From positions 3,348,001-3,412,000 of the forward strand of contig JACONQ010000005.1 of NCBI GenBank assembly GCA_014281115.1: a stretch of 64,000 bases of DNA, in the 5' to 3' direction. Source of the DNA: Laburnicola sp. R22_1 (taxonomy: Eukaryota; Ascomycota; Dothideomycetes; Pleosporales; Didymosphaeriaceae). The position numbers were made by a program, and so were the translations under genes. Within the stretch, counting starts at the first letter, position 1. Each line of letters opens with the position of its first letter. Below the pieces are notes generated by a model. The model saw nothing but the letters and a program-made list of their open reading frames with translations. It had not been told where the DNA came from and made no database searches. Shown here piece after piece: positions 1 to 9,019 of the stretch.

Positions 1-200
1 GCAGAGCGTGCTCGCTAAAGAGAAGCTCGCGACAATGCAAAAGCTCTACAATCTACCTAAAAGGGTAAGAGAAAGGCCTTGCAGCCATCTATATAGAGCA
101 ATAAGCGTTAGAAACGCGTAGTTAATACTATAACTACTTAGGAGGCTTTAGATGCCGCATCAGCAGCTCCACCTAAGACTACGCGGCACAGCCGCAATGT
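1..200 (+). mobile_element. 3' coding tail of an older Fot1-like transposon, cut by the window edge
   Basis: A degraded reading frame (AKEKLATMQKLYNLPKR, then a one-base shift) looks like the basic C-terminal tail of a fungal DDE transposase. It stops at the TA used by the intact element that starts at 203. The other half appears to continue after that element, at 2305-2479, where a terminal repeat with a 17-bp-spaced double motif is seen. Identification as an older element is inference from this nesting; its left end lies outside the window. Confidence 0.4.
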
Positions 201-202
201 TA

Positions 203-2302
203 CCGTGTTTCATCACCCGACGATCGGCCCCACCTGACGATCGATTTGGCAGGGTCCGTGCGTACAACTTTTGAAGCTGTACAACGCAATACAAATTGTA
301 TACAGGCCAGATTTTTTGGTGGAGAGCTTTTGAGAGGCATAGGAGACGATCGCGATACTTTATTAGGTGCGATAACGCTCAGGGAGCCGTAAAGAGCGAC
401 CCCGGCGTGTACGCGCTGGCGTAGGCGCCACATCTACAACAGATGAAAAGTTGTACTCTACATCCTCCTCATCAATTAAAGGAGGCGTAATAACCTTCTC
501 CTTGCCCTTGCGCGTCACCTTGGAGGTGTTTTGGAGTGGGAGAGGAGCTTCTTGGATGCCTTTGGGGGCCTTGCTTTTGGTGCCCGAAGCGCCTGGGTTG
601 ACGCCAGGGCCCTGGGCGCGCTCCTCCTCTTGTATAGCCTTTGTACGCCTCTGCTCCTCCTGGATAGCCTTCCTCTGCTCCTTCTCTTGCTCCTTAGCCT
701 TTGCCTCCTGATCTTTTTGTGCCTGGCGTTGGCGAGCTTCCTTGACCTTTGCGGGGGACCAAAATATTGCGCCGCCAGCGTAATCTGCAGGTGGTTCAAG
801 CAGTAGAGGCTTTCCTTGCGTAGGGCGCTTCTTCTGGGCTAGCGCTTCTCGTAAACGCGTATTTTCATGGTTCAGGAGGGTGTTGCGCACTGAAATTGAG
901 TGCATAGTGCGGGAGAGCTGCCGGGACCCCTCAGCGTAAGTATCAGAGACAACCTGGCGCAAGAGTCTCTCAATTTTACGCCAATCTGAAGCGCTAAGTA
1001 CAGAAGAGCTGCTGTCGCTTGAGGATGGCCGCTCTAGGTCTATATTATTAAAGCGCTGAAGGATTACTTGGGGGTTGAAAGGCACTACGCCAGTGGCCTT
1101 AAAGGCGCTGCAGATCGTGTTTTCTTGAAAGGAGCACTGCCAGGCCCTCTCAAACATAGCGAAGAAGTCGCGCTTTGTGACTCTTGAGAGGCCCTGGCAC
1201 TTATCTAAGTACTCAGTAAGTTCAGCGGAGTAGGCAGTGCTGAGAGGCTTGAATAGCGCGACGTCGAGCGGCTGGAGCGTATGGGTTGAATGAGGTGGAT
1301 AGATAGCCAGGAGGATCTTATTTTGATCGCAGTAGTCAATAAACTCCATTGTAACATGCGATCCATGGCCGTCAAGGAGTAGTAGACGATAATCGCGGCG
1401 CGCCTTTGCCTTAGTCTCCCTGTCAAACACCTGTTTGACCCATGTTAGGCCTAAATCGTTGTTCGTCCATCCACTTGGTGATACCGCAAAGAAAGCTTTG
1501 TGTAAGGAATCGTCAAAATCTTGTAACCAGGTGTCTTGTATATTGTTTGACTGCGCTTGATAAATCAAGCAAGGCGTAAGAGAGCTTCCATCAGCGCAAA
1601 TACATGCTAGCGTTGTAATCCACTCGCGATTGCCGTCCTGGAGCATTTGTTTAATGCCGCCGCTCTCATAGCGCTGTCGGGAGAAGACACGCTTCATTTT
1701 TGACAGCACCCCAATTAGGAAACCCTTCTCATCCATATTGTACATGTGGCGCTTGTCGACGTTATACTGCTCAATCTTTTTACGTAGGAGCTCGAAATAT
1801 AGGGCGTACTTGAAGGCAGAGTTGGCGCGTTTACGTGAGGCGTCTATACCAGAGGTCCAGTGGGAAAGTAGGTCGACTTTGTGGCGTCGTATAAATCGGT
1901 CAACCCAGTTTTTGCCAGCAGGCTTCCCAGCTATTTCTGATGCGAAATTTCGTATCATCTCCTTTGTAGGGGGTAATCCTTGTTCGCAAAGGCCATTAAT
2001 ATATTGTAGAAGCTTAGTTTCCTGTTGGGTGTTGAGGAGGCGCTGGCTGTCGGCCAGCGCGTCGCGCGTGCCCTGCACCCTGCGATGCTGGCGCGACAAC
2101 GTATTGCGATCGCAGCCATATTTTTGAGCGACTTTGGTGTAATTAGGCTTCTCAGAGATGCTCAGCGAGCTCAAATAGTCAAGAGCAGCACTTAATTCGG
2201 CCATATTCGTTGTATAGAGCGTTGCAAAAGGTGCCGAAGTTGGGCTGTTGAGGCGGAAAATCGATCGTCCGGTGGGGCCGATCGTCAGGTGATGAAACAC
2301 GG
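203..2302 (-). mobile_element. Fot1/pogo-type (Tc1/mariner) DNA transposon, intact copy (element A)
   Basis: The element is 2100 bp with terminal inverted repeats of about 45 bp starting CCGTGTTTCATCACC, flanked by TA at 201-202 and 2303-2304. Each end contains two GACGATCG motifs spaced 17 bp apart. Inside is a single long uninterrupted transposase gene on the minus strand. TA target duplication, TIRs and a DDE transposase are the known hallmarks of the fungal Fot1/pogo group. The lack of nonsense codons, unlike every other transposon in this window, suggests a recent arrival. It is inserted in an older remnant (1-200 and 2305-2479). Confidence 0.9.
363..2204 (-). CDS. Fot1/pogo-like DDE transposase, intact
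   Basis: Transposase of element A, 613 residues if started at the ATG at 2204 (MAELSAALDYLSS). The open frame runs further upstream to 2567, but that part crosses the terminal repeat and leaves the element, so the inner start is chosen. Order of parts: an N-terminal helix-turn-helix (KYGCDRNTLSRQHRRV), a CENP-B-like second DNA-binding helix region (TKEMIRNFASEI, GKNWVDRFIRRH), then a DDE_1 catalytic core with the three acidic residues in MDEKGFLIG, LLLDGHGSH and LQPLDVALF. The C-terminal third is rich in Lys, Glu and Gln (coiled coil) and ends in a basic tail. All key motifs are present, so it could be active; activity is not shown by sequence. Confidence 0.9.
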   Translation of the reverse strand: MAELSAALDYLSSLSISEKPNYTKVAQKYGCDRNTLSRQHRRVQGTRDALADSQRLLNTQQETKLLQYINGLCEQGLPPTKEMIRNFASEIAGKPAGKNWVDRFIRRHKVDLLSHWTSGIDASRKRANSAFKYALYFELLRKKIEQYNVDKRHMYNMDEKGFLIGVLSKMKRVFSRQRYESGGIKQMLQDGNREWITTLACICADGSSLTPCLIYQAQSNNIQDTWLQDFDDSLHKAFFAVSPSGWTNNDLGLTWVKQVFDRETKAKARRDYRLLLLDGHGSHVTMEFIDYCDQNKILLAIYPPHSTHTLQPLDVALFKPLSTAYSAELTEYLDKCQGLSRVTKRDFFAMFERAWQCSFQENTICSAFKATGVVPFNPQVILQRFNNIDLERPSSSDSSSSVLSASDWRKIERLLRQVVSDTYAEGSRQLSRTMHSISVRNTLLNHENTRLREALAQKKRPTQGKPLLLEPPADYAGGAIFWSPAKVKEARQRQAQKDQEAKAKEQEKEQRKAIQEEQRRTKAIQEEERAQGPGVNPGASGTKSKAPKGIQEAPLPLQNTSKVTRKGKEKVITPPLIDEEDVEYNFSSVVDVAPTPARTRRGRSLRLPERYRT

Positions 2303-2304
2303 TA

Positions 2305-2479
2305 AGCTTCCAAGTAAATATAAGTAGCACAGGTGAATTGTAAGCATCAAAATAGTACTCTACTACAAAATCTCGTAATAATAGCGATTTTGTGTGGCTC
2401 TGCAGCCTTATTTTAGTTAAGCTGCTATGGTGTTCAGCGGGGCGTTGACTGAATCCGGGCGTTGAGTGCACGGACACAG
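2305..2479 (+). mobile_element. right terminal piece of the older Fot1-like remnant
   Basis: This stretch continues the older element interrupted by element A. It ends CGGACACAG just before the TA at 2480-2481. Read from the end inward it shows TCAACGCCC twice, 17 bp apart, the same geometry as the other Fot1-like ends in this window. No coding capacity remains. Confidence 0.45.
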
Positions 2480-2481
2480 TA

Positions 2482-4597
2482 CCCGTTTTTCTCGCTTGAC
2501 GCACGGGCTCACCTGACGCACACTTTTCCAAAAATCCCCACAATTGAAATAGATGTAGCTCCACCAATATGGACCCGATTGAGCAGGCGCTGGCATCTTT
2601 GAAATCCTTGGAGCTTAGAGGAAAAGTTAATATCGCGCAGACAGCAAAAAAGTATGGTGTTGAACGATCTACGCTATCGCGAAGGTGGCGCGGTGTACAG
2701 GGCTCCCGTGCAGCCCAATATGAGAATCAACGACTTCTCAACAACCGTCAGGAGCTAGAGCTGGTACAATACGTTGACAAGCTCTGCCAGCGAGGGCTAC
2801 CGCCTACAAGAAACATGCTACGCAACTTTACTACTAAAATAAGCGGCAAACAAGTAGGAAGCTCTTGGCCAGATTAGTTCATTAAGCGTCACCATCTTAA
2901 CCTAGTATTAAAATGGACAAATGGCATGGACAAGGATAGGAAGAGAGCTGATTCTGCCTTTAAGTACGCACTCTATTTCGAGCTCTTGAAGCGTAAGATC
3001 GAGCAGTACGAGATTGAGCCACAGCACACCTACAATATAGACAAGAAGGGCTTCCTCATCGGCGTACTATCAAAGATGAAGCGGGTGTTCTCTCAACAGA
3101 GGTATAAGGAGGGGGGAACTAGGCAAATAATTCAGGACAGCAATTATGAATGGATTACGACAATTGCTTGCATATGCGCTGATAGATCGTCTCTATCCCT
3201 AGGCCTTATCTACTAGGCTGTCTCAGGCAATATTCAAGACTCATAGCTGCAGGATTTTGATCCTACAATACACACGGCCTTCTTTGCTTCCTCTCCTAGC
3301 GGATAAACAAACAATAACCTTAGGCTTTAATAGTTAAAGACTATCTTTAATCAAGAGACTAAATTAAAGGTTTAACCGCGACAGTATCGACTGCTTATCC
3401 TCGATGGCCATAGCTCCCACATCAATATGAAGTTTATTAAGTACTGCGACGATAACAAGATCCTCCTAGCAGTCTATCCTCCTCATAGTACTCATACGCT
3501 GCAGCCGCTTAACGTCACTCTGTTCAGGCCACTCTCACAAGCCTACTCGTACGAGGTAGCACGATTTATGGAGGAATCTTAAGCCTTCTCTACACTTACT
3601 AAGCGAGACTTCTTTCGCATGTTCTAGACTGCGTAGGAGAAAGCTTTTACTGCAAAGAATATCCTCTCTGGCTTTAAATCGTGTGGCCTTCACCCCTTCA
3701 AGCCAGAGGTCATCTTAGAACGATTTAGCCACACTAAGGCTAAGAGACCATTATCCAGCGAGAGCTCGAGGTCTGTCCTTACAGCTAACGATTGGAGGAA
3801 GGTTACTAAGATTCTATAAGTAGTTGTTGACGACGTATACAACTCCAAGGCTAAGCTGCTTTTACAAACAATCCACTTGCTCTCTACTTAAAATATAATG
3901 TTAAAACTTAAAGTTTAAGGCCTCAAAAAAGCGCTAGTTAACAAGAAGAAGCGTTGGAAGAGAGGTAAAGCGCTCCAGCTTGAGCAGCCTCTAGTTTAGG
4001 ATAGTAGTGCTATCTTTTAGAGCCTAAACAAGGTGCAGCTAGCGCGTAAGCGTGAAACTCAAAAGGCAGAGGCAGCAGAGGCAGAGAGGCTCCAAAAAGA
4101 GGAGGATAGTTAGCGCAAGGCAATTGAGAAAGCCGAGAAGTAATAAGCTTTAGAGGAGAGGCGTTGTATAAAGGCTACTGCAAAGGAGATCCGGCTTTAA
4201 GAGCAAGCGCAGAAGCAGCAGGAAAAGGAGGACAATAGACAGGCTTGGCTTGCTGCTGCGCAGCTTTAAAAAGACATCCAATTTGCTAAACAGGCTAGAA
4301 AAGCAAGGAAGCAGCAGTCTATTGTCCCTTAGGAGGTTCGTGGCAGCGAGCAATTGGTTGTTAAGGTCATTAAGGCCCCGCAGGCGACAAATCGTCAGGG
4401 GCGGCATATCAACCTCCCTACAAGATATCGTGATTAGATAATCAAGTAGACTTTTTCGCTATACTTGATTGCCTACTACTGTTCAAAATTAGACGATATA
4501 GAGATTTGTGTGAGGCTCAGTAGCTTCAAAAGCATTTGACGATGTTCGGCAAAAACCGTGCGCCAGGTGAGCCCGTGCGTCAGGCGAGAAAAACGGG
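2482..4597 (+). mobile_element. dead Fot1/pogo-type transposon (element B)
   Basis: A 2116-bp element with TIRs starting CCCGTTTTTCTCGC, flanked by TA at 2480-2481 and 4598-4599. Each TIR has two TGACGCAC motifs 17 bp apart. The interior aligns throughout with the transposase of element A but is full of nonsense codons, mostly TGG to TAG and CAA/CAG to TAA/TAG, as expected from RIP. Its right end lies only 122 bp before the LEU2 start codon. Confidence 0.85.
2569..4440 (+). pseudogene. RIP-damaged Fot1-like transposase of element B
   Basis: Starts as MDPIEQALASLKSLELRGK, with helix-turn-helix KKYGVERSTLSRRW, and can be followed in frame through recognisable blocks (DKKGFLIGVLSKMKR, LILDGHSSHINMKFI, YPPHSTHTLQPL) to a basic C-terminus. 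There are about two dozen in-frame stops. The first is at 2875-2877, where a tryptophan codon in the intact relatives is expected nearby (SSWPD then stop). The gene cannot make a full transposase. Confidence 0.85.
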
Positions 4598-4721
4598 TAA
4601 GGCGCCGAGATCGGAGCGCGCGGTTGGTGGCGGGGTCATGTACGTGGGGTAGATCGAGCGGACTCGAGCAATGTTTGGAGCGCGCAACTCCAGCTCCCTT
4701 CGTTCAACGTGATAGTGCAAA

Positions 4722-6125
4722 ATGTCTTCCTTTGATATTGTCGTGCTCGCTGGTACGTTCTTCCCGGGAGCTTCATGTATTCTTGCTGACCCATTGGCGC
4801 AGGAGATGGTGTGGGGCCTGAGGTAAGAGCCCACTGTACAATGCGGACGGCGCAAGCTCACGCGTAGCTTCCAGGTGGTGGCAGAGGCAATCAAAGTAGG
4901 CTTATATCGCCCACAAAATGTACGACATGCAAGGACTCATGGTCGTTAGGTCCTCAAAGTCGTCGAGAAGAGCACAGATATCAAGTTCAACTTCCAGGAC
5001 CACCTGTTTGGAGGCGTACGTACTCCCAACCTTGTTACAGCCTCACATCTAACGTTCCCAGGCCTCGATAGACGCTCACAACAACCCGCTGACCGACGAG
5101 ACACTCGCAGCCTGCAAATCCGCAAATGCCATCATCCTCGGCTCAGTCGGCGGCCCGGTACACGATCTACCCATTCTCCTGCATCCAAACACGCGCTGAC
5201 ACGCTCCGTAGAAATGGGGAACCGGCAAAGTGCGCCCTGAGCAGGGTATTCTGAAACTACGCAAAGAACTCGGCACTTTCGGCAACCTGCGGCCCTGCTT
5301 CTTCGCCTCGGACTCCCTCGTGGACGCCTCGCCCCTCAAAGCCGACATCGCTCGTGGCACAAACTTCACCATCGTCCGTGAACTCACCGGCGGCATATAC
5401 TTTGGCGAGCGCAAAGAAGATGAGGGCGACGGAAAGGCCATGGACACGGAACCCTACAGTGTCGAGGAGATCGAGCGTGTCGTGCGATTAGCGGGCAACC
5501 TTGCGGCCGTTGAGGACCCGCCTGTGCCAGTGTGGAGTCTGGACAAAGCGAATGTGCTCGCCACGTCTCGGCTGTGGCGAAAGACCTTCGAGCGCATCAT
5601 GAAGGAGGAGTATCCGCAGTTGAAGAGCGACACGCATCTCATCGACTCGGCGGCTATGATTATGATCAAGAACCCCCGGTCGTTGAACGGCGTCGTCGTC
5701 ACAAGCAACCTGTTCGGCGACATCATCAGTGACGAGGCGAGTGTTATCCCCGGTAGCTTGGGTCTGTTGCCCAGTGCTAGTCTGGGAGGGATCCCGGATG
5801 GAAAGACGCCCCTAAACGGTATCTATGAGCCGATTCATGGTAAGTCTGCTACTACATTACGTTTTGGCGGAGGTGCTCACGCAGAACAGGGTCGGCGCCT
5901 GATATTGCTGGCCAAGGTATCTGCAACCCCGTCGCAACGATCCTCTCGATGAGCATGATGCTCAAGTACTCGCTGTGCCGGCCCGAGATTGCACAGCAGA
6001 TAGACGCGGCTGTGAAGATTGTTATTGACAAGGGCATTCGAACGGGAGATATTGGCGGCAAGGCGAGTACGTCTGAGGTGGGCGATGCTGTTGCGAGGGA
6101 GCTGGAGAGTTTGCTCCAGAAGTAG
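4722..6125 (+). CDS. LEU2: 3-isopropylmalate dehydrogenase (leucine biosynthesis)
   Basis: Catalyses NAD-dependent oxidative decarboxylation of 3-isopropylmalate, the third step specific to leucine synthesis. Spliced model with seven exons: 4722-4752, 4803-4822, 4875-4895, 4950-5015, 5062-5157, 5212-5839, 5890-6125, giving 365 residues, the usual length of the family. Visible family blocks: [11 protein letters not shown] near the N-terminus, [27 protein letters not shown], the metal and substrate site region [38 protein letters not shown], and [15 protein letters not shown] in the NAD site. Four very short 5' exons carry the first 70 or so residues; the joins were chosen because they restore these conserved blocks in frame. 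A transposon ends just upstream (4597), so the promoter is very short or lies inside the transposon. Confidence 0.93.
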
Positions 6126-7634
6126 TATGTAAAATGGAGGACTGTTCATCAAGCCCTTGACAGAATGAAACTAATACGCCGGTTGCGCTTTGACGTCGTG
6201 CTCAATGGCAATGCTGGTATATCACATGAATATGCAGCCGCCGGGCGTCCAGAAAACTACAGAAAGGGTCGCCTGAAATGAAGGAGCTTCGTTACCGCTG
6301 CGACTTCTACCTCATTGAGTCTACTCCGAGCTCGAGGACTCTCTGCCATGAGGAGTTCTTAAGACAGCAGGTCTCAAACTGGTACAATGCGGCGTCTGAG
6401 CTCTAGACTCTTGGATGCATGTGCGACCTTTCAGTCAGCTGTTCCAGCAGCAAAGCTGTCACCAGGGTAGTTGACACCCGAATAGGACAGGAATGGCGGC
6501 CCGACTGAGGTACCTGTGTGCAGGTGCGTCTTGTGTAATGCTCGGTACCGAGTGCCGTTTTGACTGCGCCACGGAACAGCCGTCCCTTGAAGACTGTGTC
6601 GATTCCGGTGGAAGAAGATGCCAGAAGAAGCTCTAGCTGCCGTCGAACTGCCAAAACGGGCTCTTGCTGTGCAATTCGCGGCTGGGTCCAAATGAGTGAG
6701 TGAGTGAGTCTCGGTCCTCAACGTCGCCACAGATGTGCAATCTCACGGATGTGATGGTTGTGCTCGTAGGATGGGCAAATTAGATTCGGATCGTGGTGTG
6801 CTGCTCGGACATCGATACTATTGGGCCAAGGACCAAGGGCCTGCGCGGCGTTTTGGATCGCCTTGCGTAGTAAACTGACATGTAGTGATTGTCGACAAGG
6901 AGTCGTGAGACAGCGACCTGTTTGTCGTTAGGAGACGGCGGTAAGTCCCGGGGAGGGCGCAAAGGAGACTTTCCAGAAGAAGCGCCGCCATCCGAACTAG
7001 GCAAGCGTGAAACGTTGCCGCGAGGGCAACACCATCAACCAACCAACCCGACCTCCCCTCTCACACGAACATGATCGACTGGCGACAAACGCTCATTCTA
7101 CCGTGTTTCGAAACACAGCGCTAACCGAGCTCAAGGACAGCTTGCTGCAGCGAGGCGACTGCTCCCGCGCACATATTGGCTGCCGGGCATGACCATCTGC
7201 GTAGTACAATGGCCGAGCAAGACCTCTTGTTCTCCTTTGCGGTATGGTAACGCTGGGCGCGTCTTGGGCTCTTTAGCAACCCACATTAAAAGGTGAACGA
7301 CGGCTGTGGTTGTGGGCGCATCCTTTCGAGACACTCCTTTCCTCAACGGACATTCACTCCCTTGTGCATCATTCCTTTCCACAACGCGGGGTCGTTTTCT
7401 TCTTCTTTCGATTGCGCATTGCTACTTCCAGCACCTACGGTGAACGCCGATCTCTCGCACATTGTATTGTCAACTGACCAAGCGGTGACTTCTGGTGCCT
7501 GCGATTGCACAAAGCAGCCTCTTCACACTTGTTTCTTTGACGAACAACGATATAAAGAACTCTACGTTCTCTTCCGTTTTGATAAACCACCTCATTGAAT
7601 CACAAGATCACACCTACTGTCCGCACACGTCAAC
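6126..7634. other. intergenic, no gene recognised
   Basis: Only short overlapping reading frames without codon-like third-position bias or family motifs are seen. There is a short GAGT tetranucleotide run near 6693-6709. A TATA-like box (ATATAAAG) at about 7549-7556 lies some 80 bp upstream of the LPMO start and may be its promoter. Confidence 0.5.
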
Positions 7635-8687
7635 ATGTACACCAACGCATTCTCGCTGCTTGCCCTTGCAGGCACCGTTCTCGGCCATATGCATCTTCAC
7701 TACCCGCCCACCTTGAAGGGCGACAACAACCCTTACACGCAGGGCAGCCCGGATCCCTATCTTAACTATAACTACGGCTGCTGCGGTCGGGAGGTCCCCG
7801 GCCCTTGCAAAGGCCATCTTGACCTAGTCGATACCGACGAGGGACAGCCCGTCGCCACCTGGGCGCCCGGTCAAACAGTCAACTTCACCCTATCCGGCCG
7901 ACCGGTCAACATCCCGGGATCCAACGAGAAGGAAGGCGGTACCCACTACGGTGGCAGCTGCTCAGTCGGATTCAGTACCGACAAAGGAAAGTCGTTCAAG
8001 GTCGCGACGACATGGCAGGGCAACTGTCCCCTGCGCGAGGGCTCTACCGACCCGAGCACCCAGAACTTCGATTTCACTATCCCAGGAGATATCCCGGGCG
8101 GAGAGCGCGTCATCTTCAAGTGGAACTGGATTAATAGGGAGCAAGAGTACAATGAGGGTTGCGCGGTTGTCACGATCTCTGGAAATGGCGGGAGCTCTGA
8201 ACAGCCCGAGAGCCCTCAACAGGAGCAAAGCCCCCAGAAACCCGAACAAGAGCAGAGCCCCCAACAAGACGAGCGCCCCCCGCAAGAGGAACGCCCTCAA
8301 GAAGAAGAGAGCCCCGAACACGAGGAGGAAGGTTCAGGTCGATACACCCTCGAAGGCTGCACCTGCTCTTGCCCCTACGAGACCTGGAACCGCGGCTGCT
8401 ACTGCTACGAGTGCAAATCGCCCGTCACCAAGCGCCATCTCGTCGAACGCAAGGCCCTCGAAATGCACAAACGCCACTTGCAGAACGCCGAGAAGCTCAA
8501 CGTCCCCGTCCGACGCGCCGAAGCTGTGGCTTTCAGCAGCCGTCCGGAGATGCTGTCCTCGATCGATTTCCCCGGCGCAACCTGCCAGTCCAAGGGCGGT
8601 TCTTTTGAGCTTGAGTTCCCCAACCCCGGGCCCAATGTTGTTCAGGGTGATGGTGAGTATGAGCTTGCGACTCCGGATTGTAGCTAA
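7635..8687 (+). CDS. secreted AA11-like lytic polysaccharide monooxygenase with Cys-rich tail
   Basis: Intronless, 350 residues. Residues 1-17 are a signal peptide; cleavage after LG leaves His18 as the mature N-terminus (HMHLHYPP), as required for the copper histidine brace. The second brace histidine is likely His104 in GGTHYGGSCS, and the axial tyrosine is likely Tyr172 in EQEYNEGCA. The blocks GNCP and FTIPGDIPGGERVIFKWNW match the general AA11 (chitin-active LPMO) pattern. After residue 188 comes a linker of Gln/Glu/Pro repeats, then a Cys-rich patch (CTCSCPYETWNRGCYCYEC, about 247-265) that is not the usual X278 or CBM form I know, then a charged tail. Role: oxidative attack on chitin or another polysaccharide outside the cell. 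The family call is by pattern; substrate is inference. Confidence 0.78.
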   Translation: MYTNAFSLLALAGTVLGHMHLHYPPTLKGDNNPYTQGSPDPYLNYNYGCCGREVPGPCKGHLDLVDTDEGQPVATWAPGQTVNFTLSGRPVNIPGSNEKEGGTHYGGSCSVGFSTDKGKSFKVATTWQGNCPLREGSTDPSTQNFDFTIPGDIPGGERVIFKWNWINREQEYNEGCAVVTISGNGGSSEQPESPQQEQSPQKPEQEQSPQQDERPPQEERPQEEESPEHEEEGSGRYTLEGCTCSCPYETWNRGCYCYECKSPVTKRHLVERKALEMHKRHLQNAEKLNVPVRRAEAVAFSSRPEMLSSIDFPGATCQSKGGSFELEFPNPGPNVVQGDGEYELATPDCS

Positions 8688-9017
8688 GCGTGCGCTTTCG
8701 AATTTTCTTTTTCTTGAAGAGTAGACTTTTATCGGTGTTGATCATCGGAGCATTTGCTCGCTTCTTGGGCTTTAGTAGTGAGCCTCTGTTTGGATGTAGA
8801 ATTGGATTGTTGATTACATATTACTTTCTTGCCAGTGTGTTATTTTTAGTTTTATAAAAAACATGTTTTCGTGGTTTAGGATTGCTCCAGTGATTTTTGT
8901 GGATCCAGTGTTTGATTTCTTTGTCTTCTTTGTCCAACTTTTTGTTGCTTATCCCTTCAAAATAATGCTCTCATGCTTCAGAAATGGTCACGTAGGCCAT
9001 GGCCTTCGCTGGTCGTG
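8688..9017. other. intergenic spacer between the LPMO gene and the inverted-repeat element
   Basis: AT-rich 3' flank of the LPMO gene. No gene or repeat recognised. It ends at the TA (9018-9019) that flanks the large element. Confidence 0.5.
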
Positions 9018-9019
9018 TA

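Noticed and set aside
2205..2567. N-terminal extension of the element A transposase frame
   Set aside because: It crosses the element's own terminal repeat and flanking DNA, so it cannot be part of the mobile gene.
7951..8724. 257-codon alternate-frame reading frame over the LPMO gene
   Set aside because: Shadow of the LPMO coding sequence; Arg/Ser/Pro-rich with no motif.
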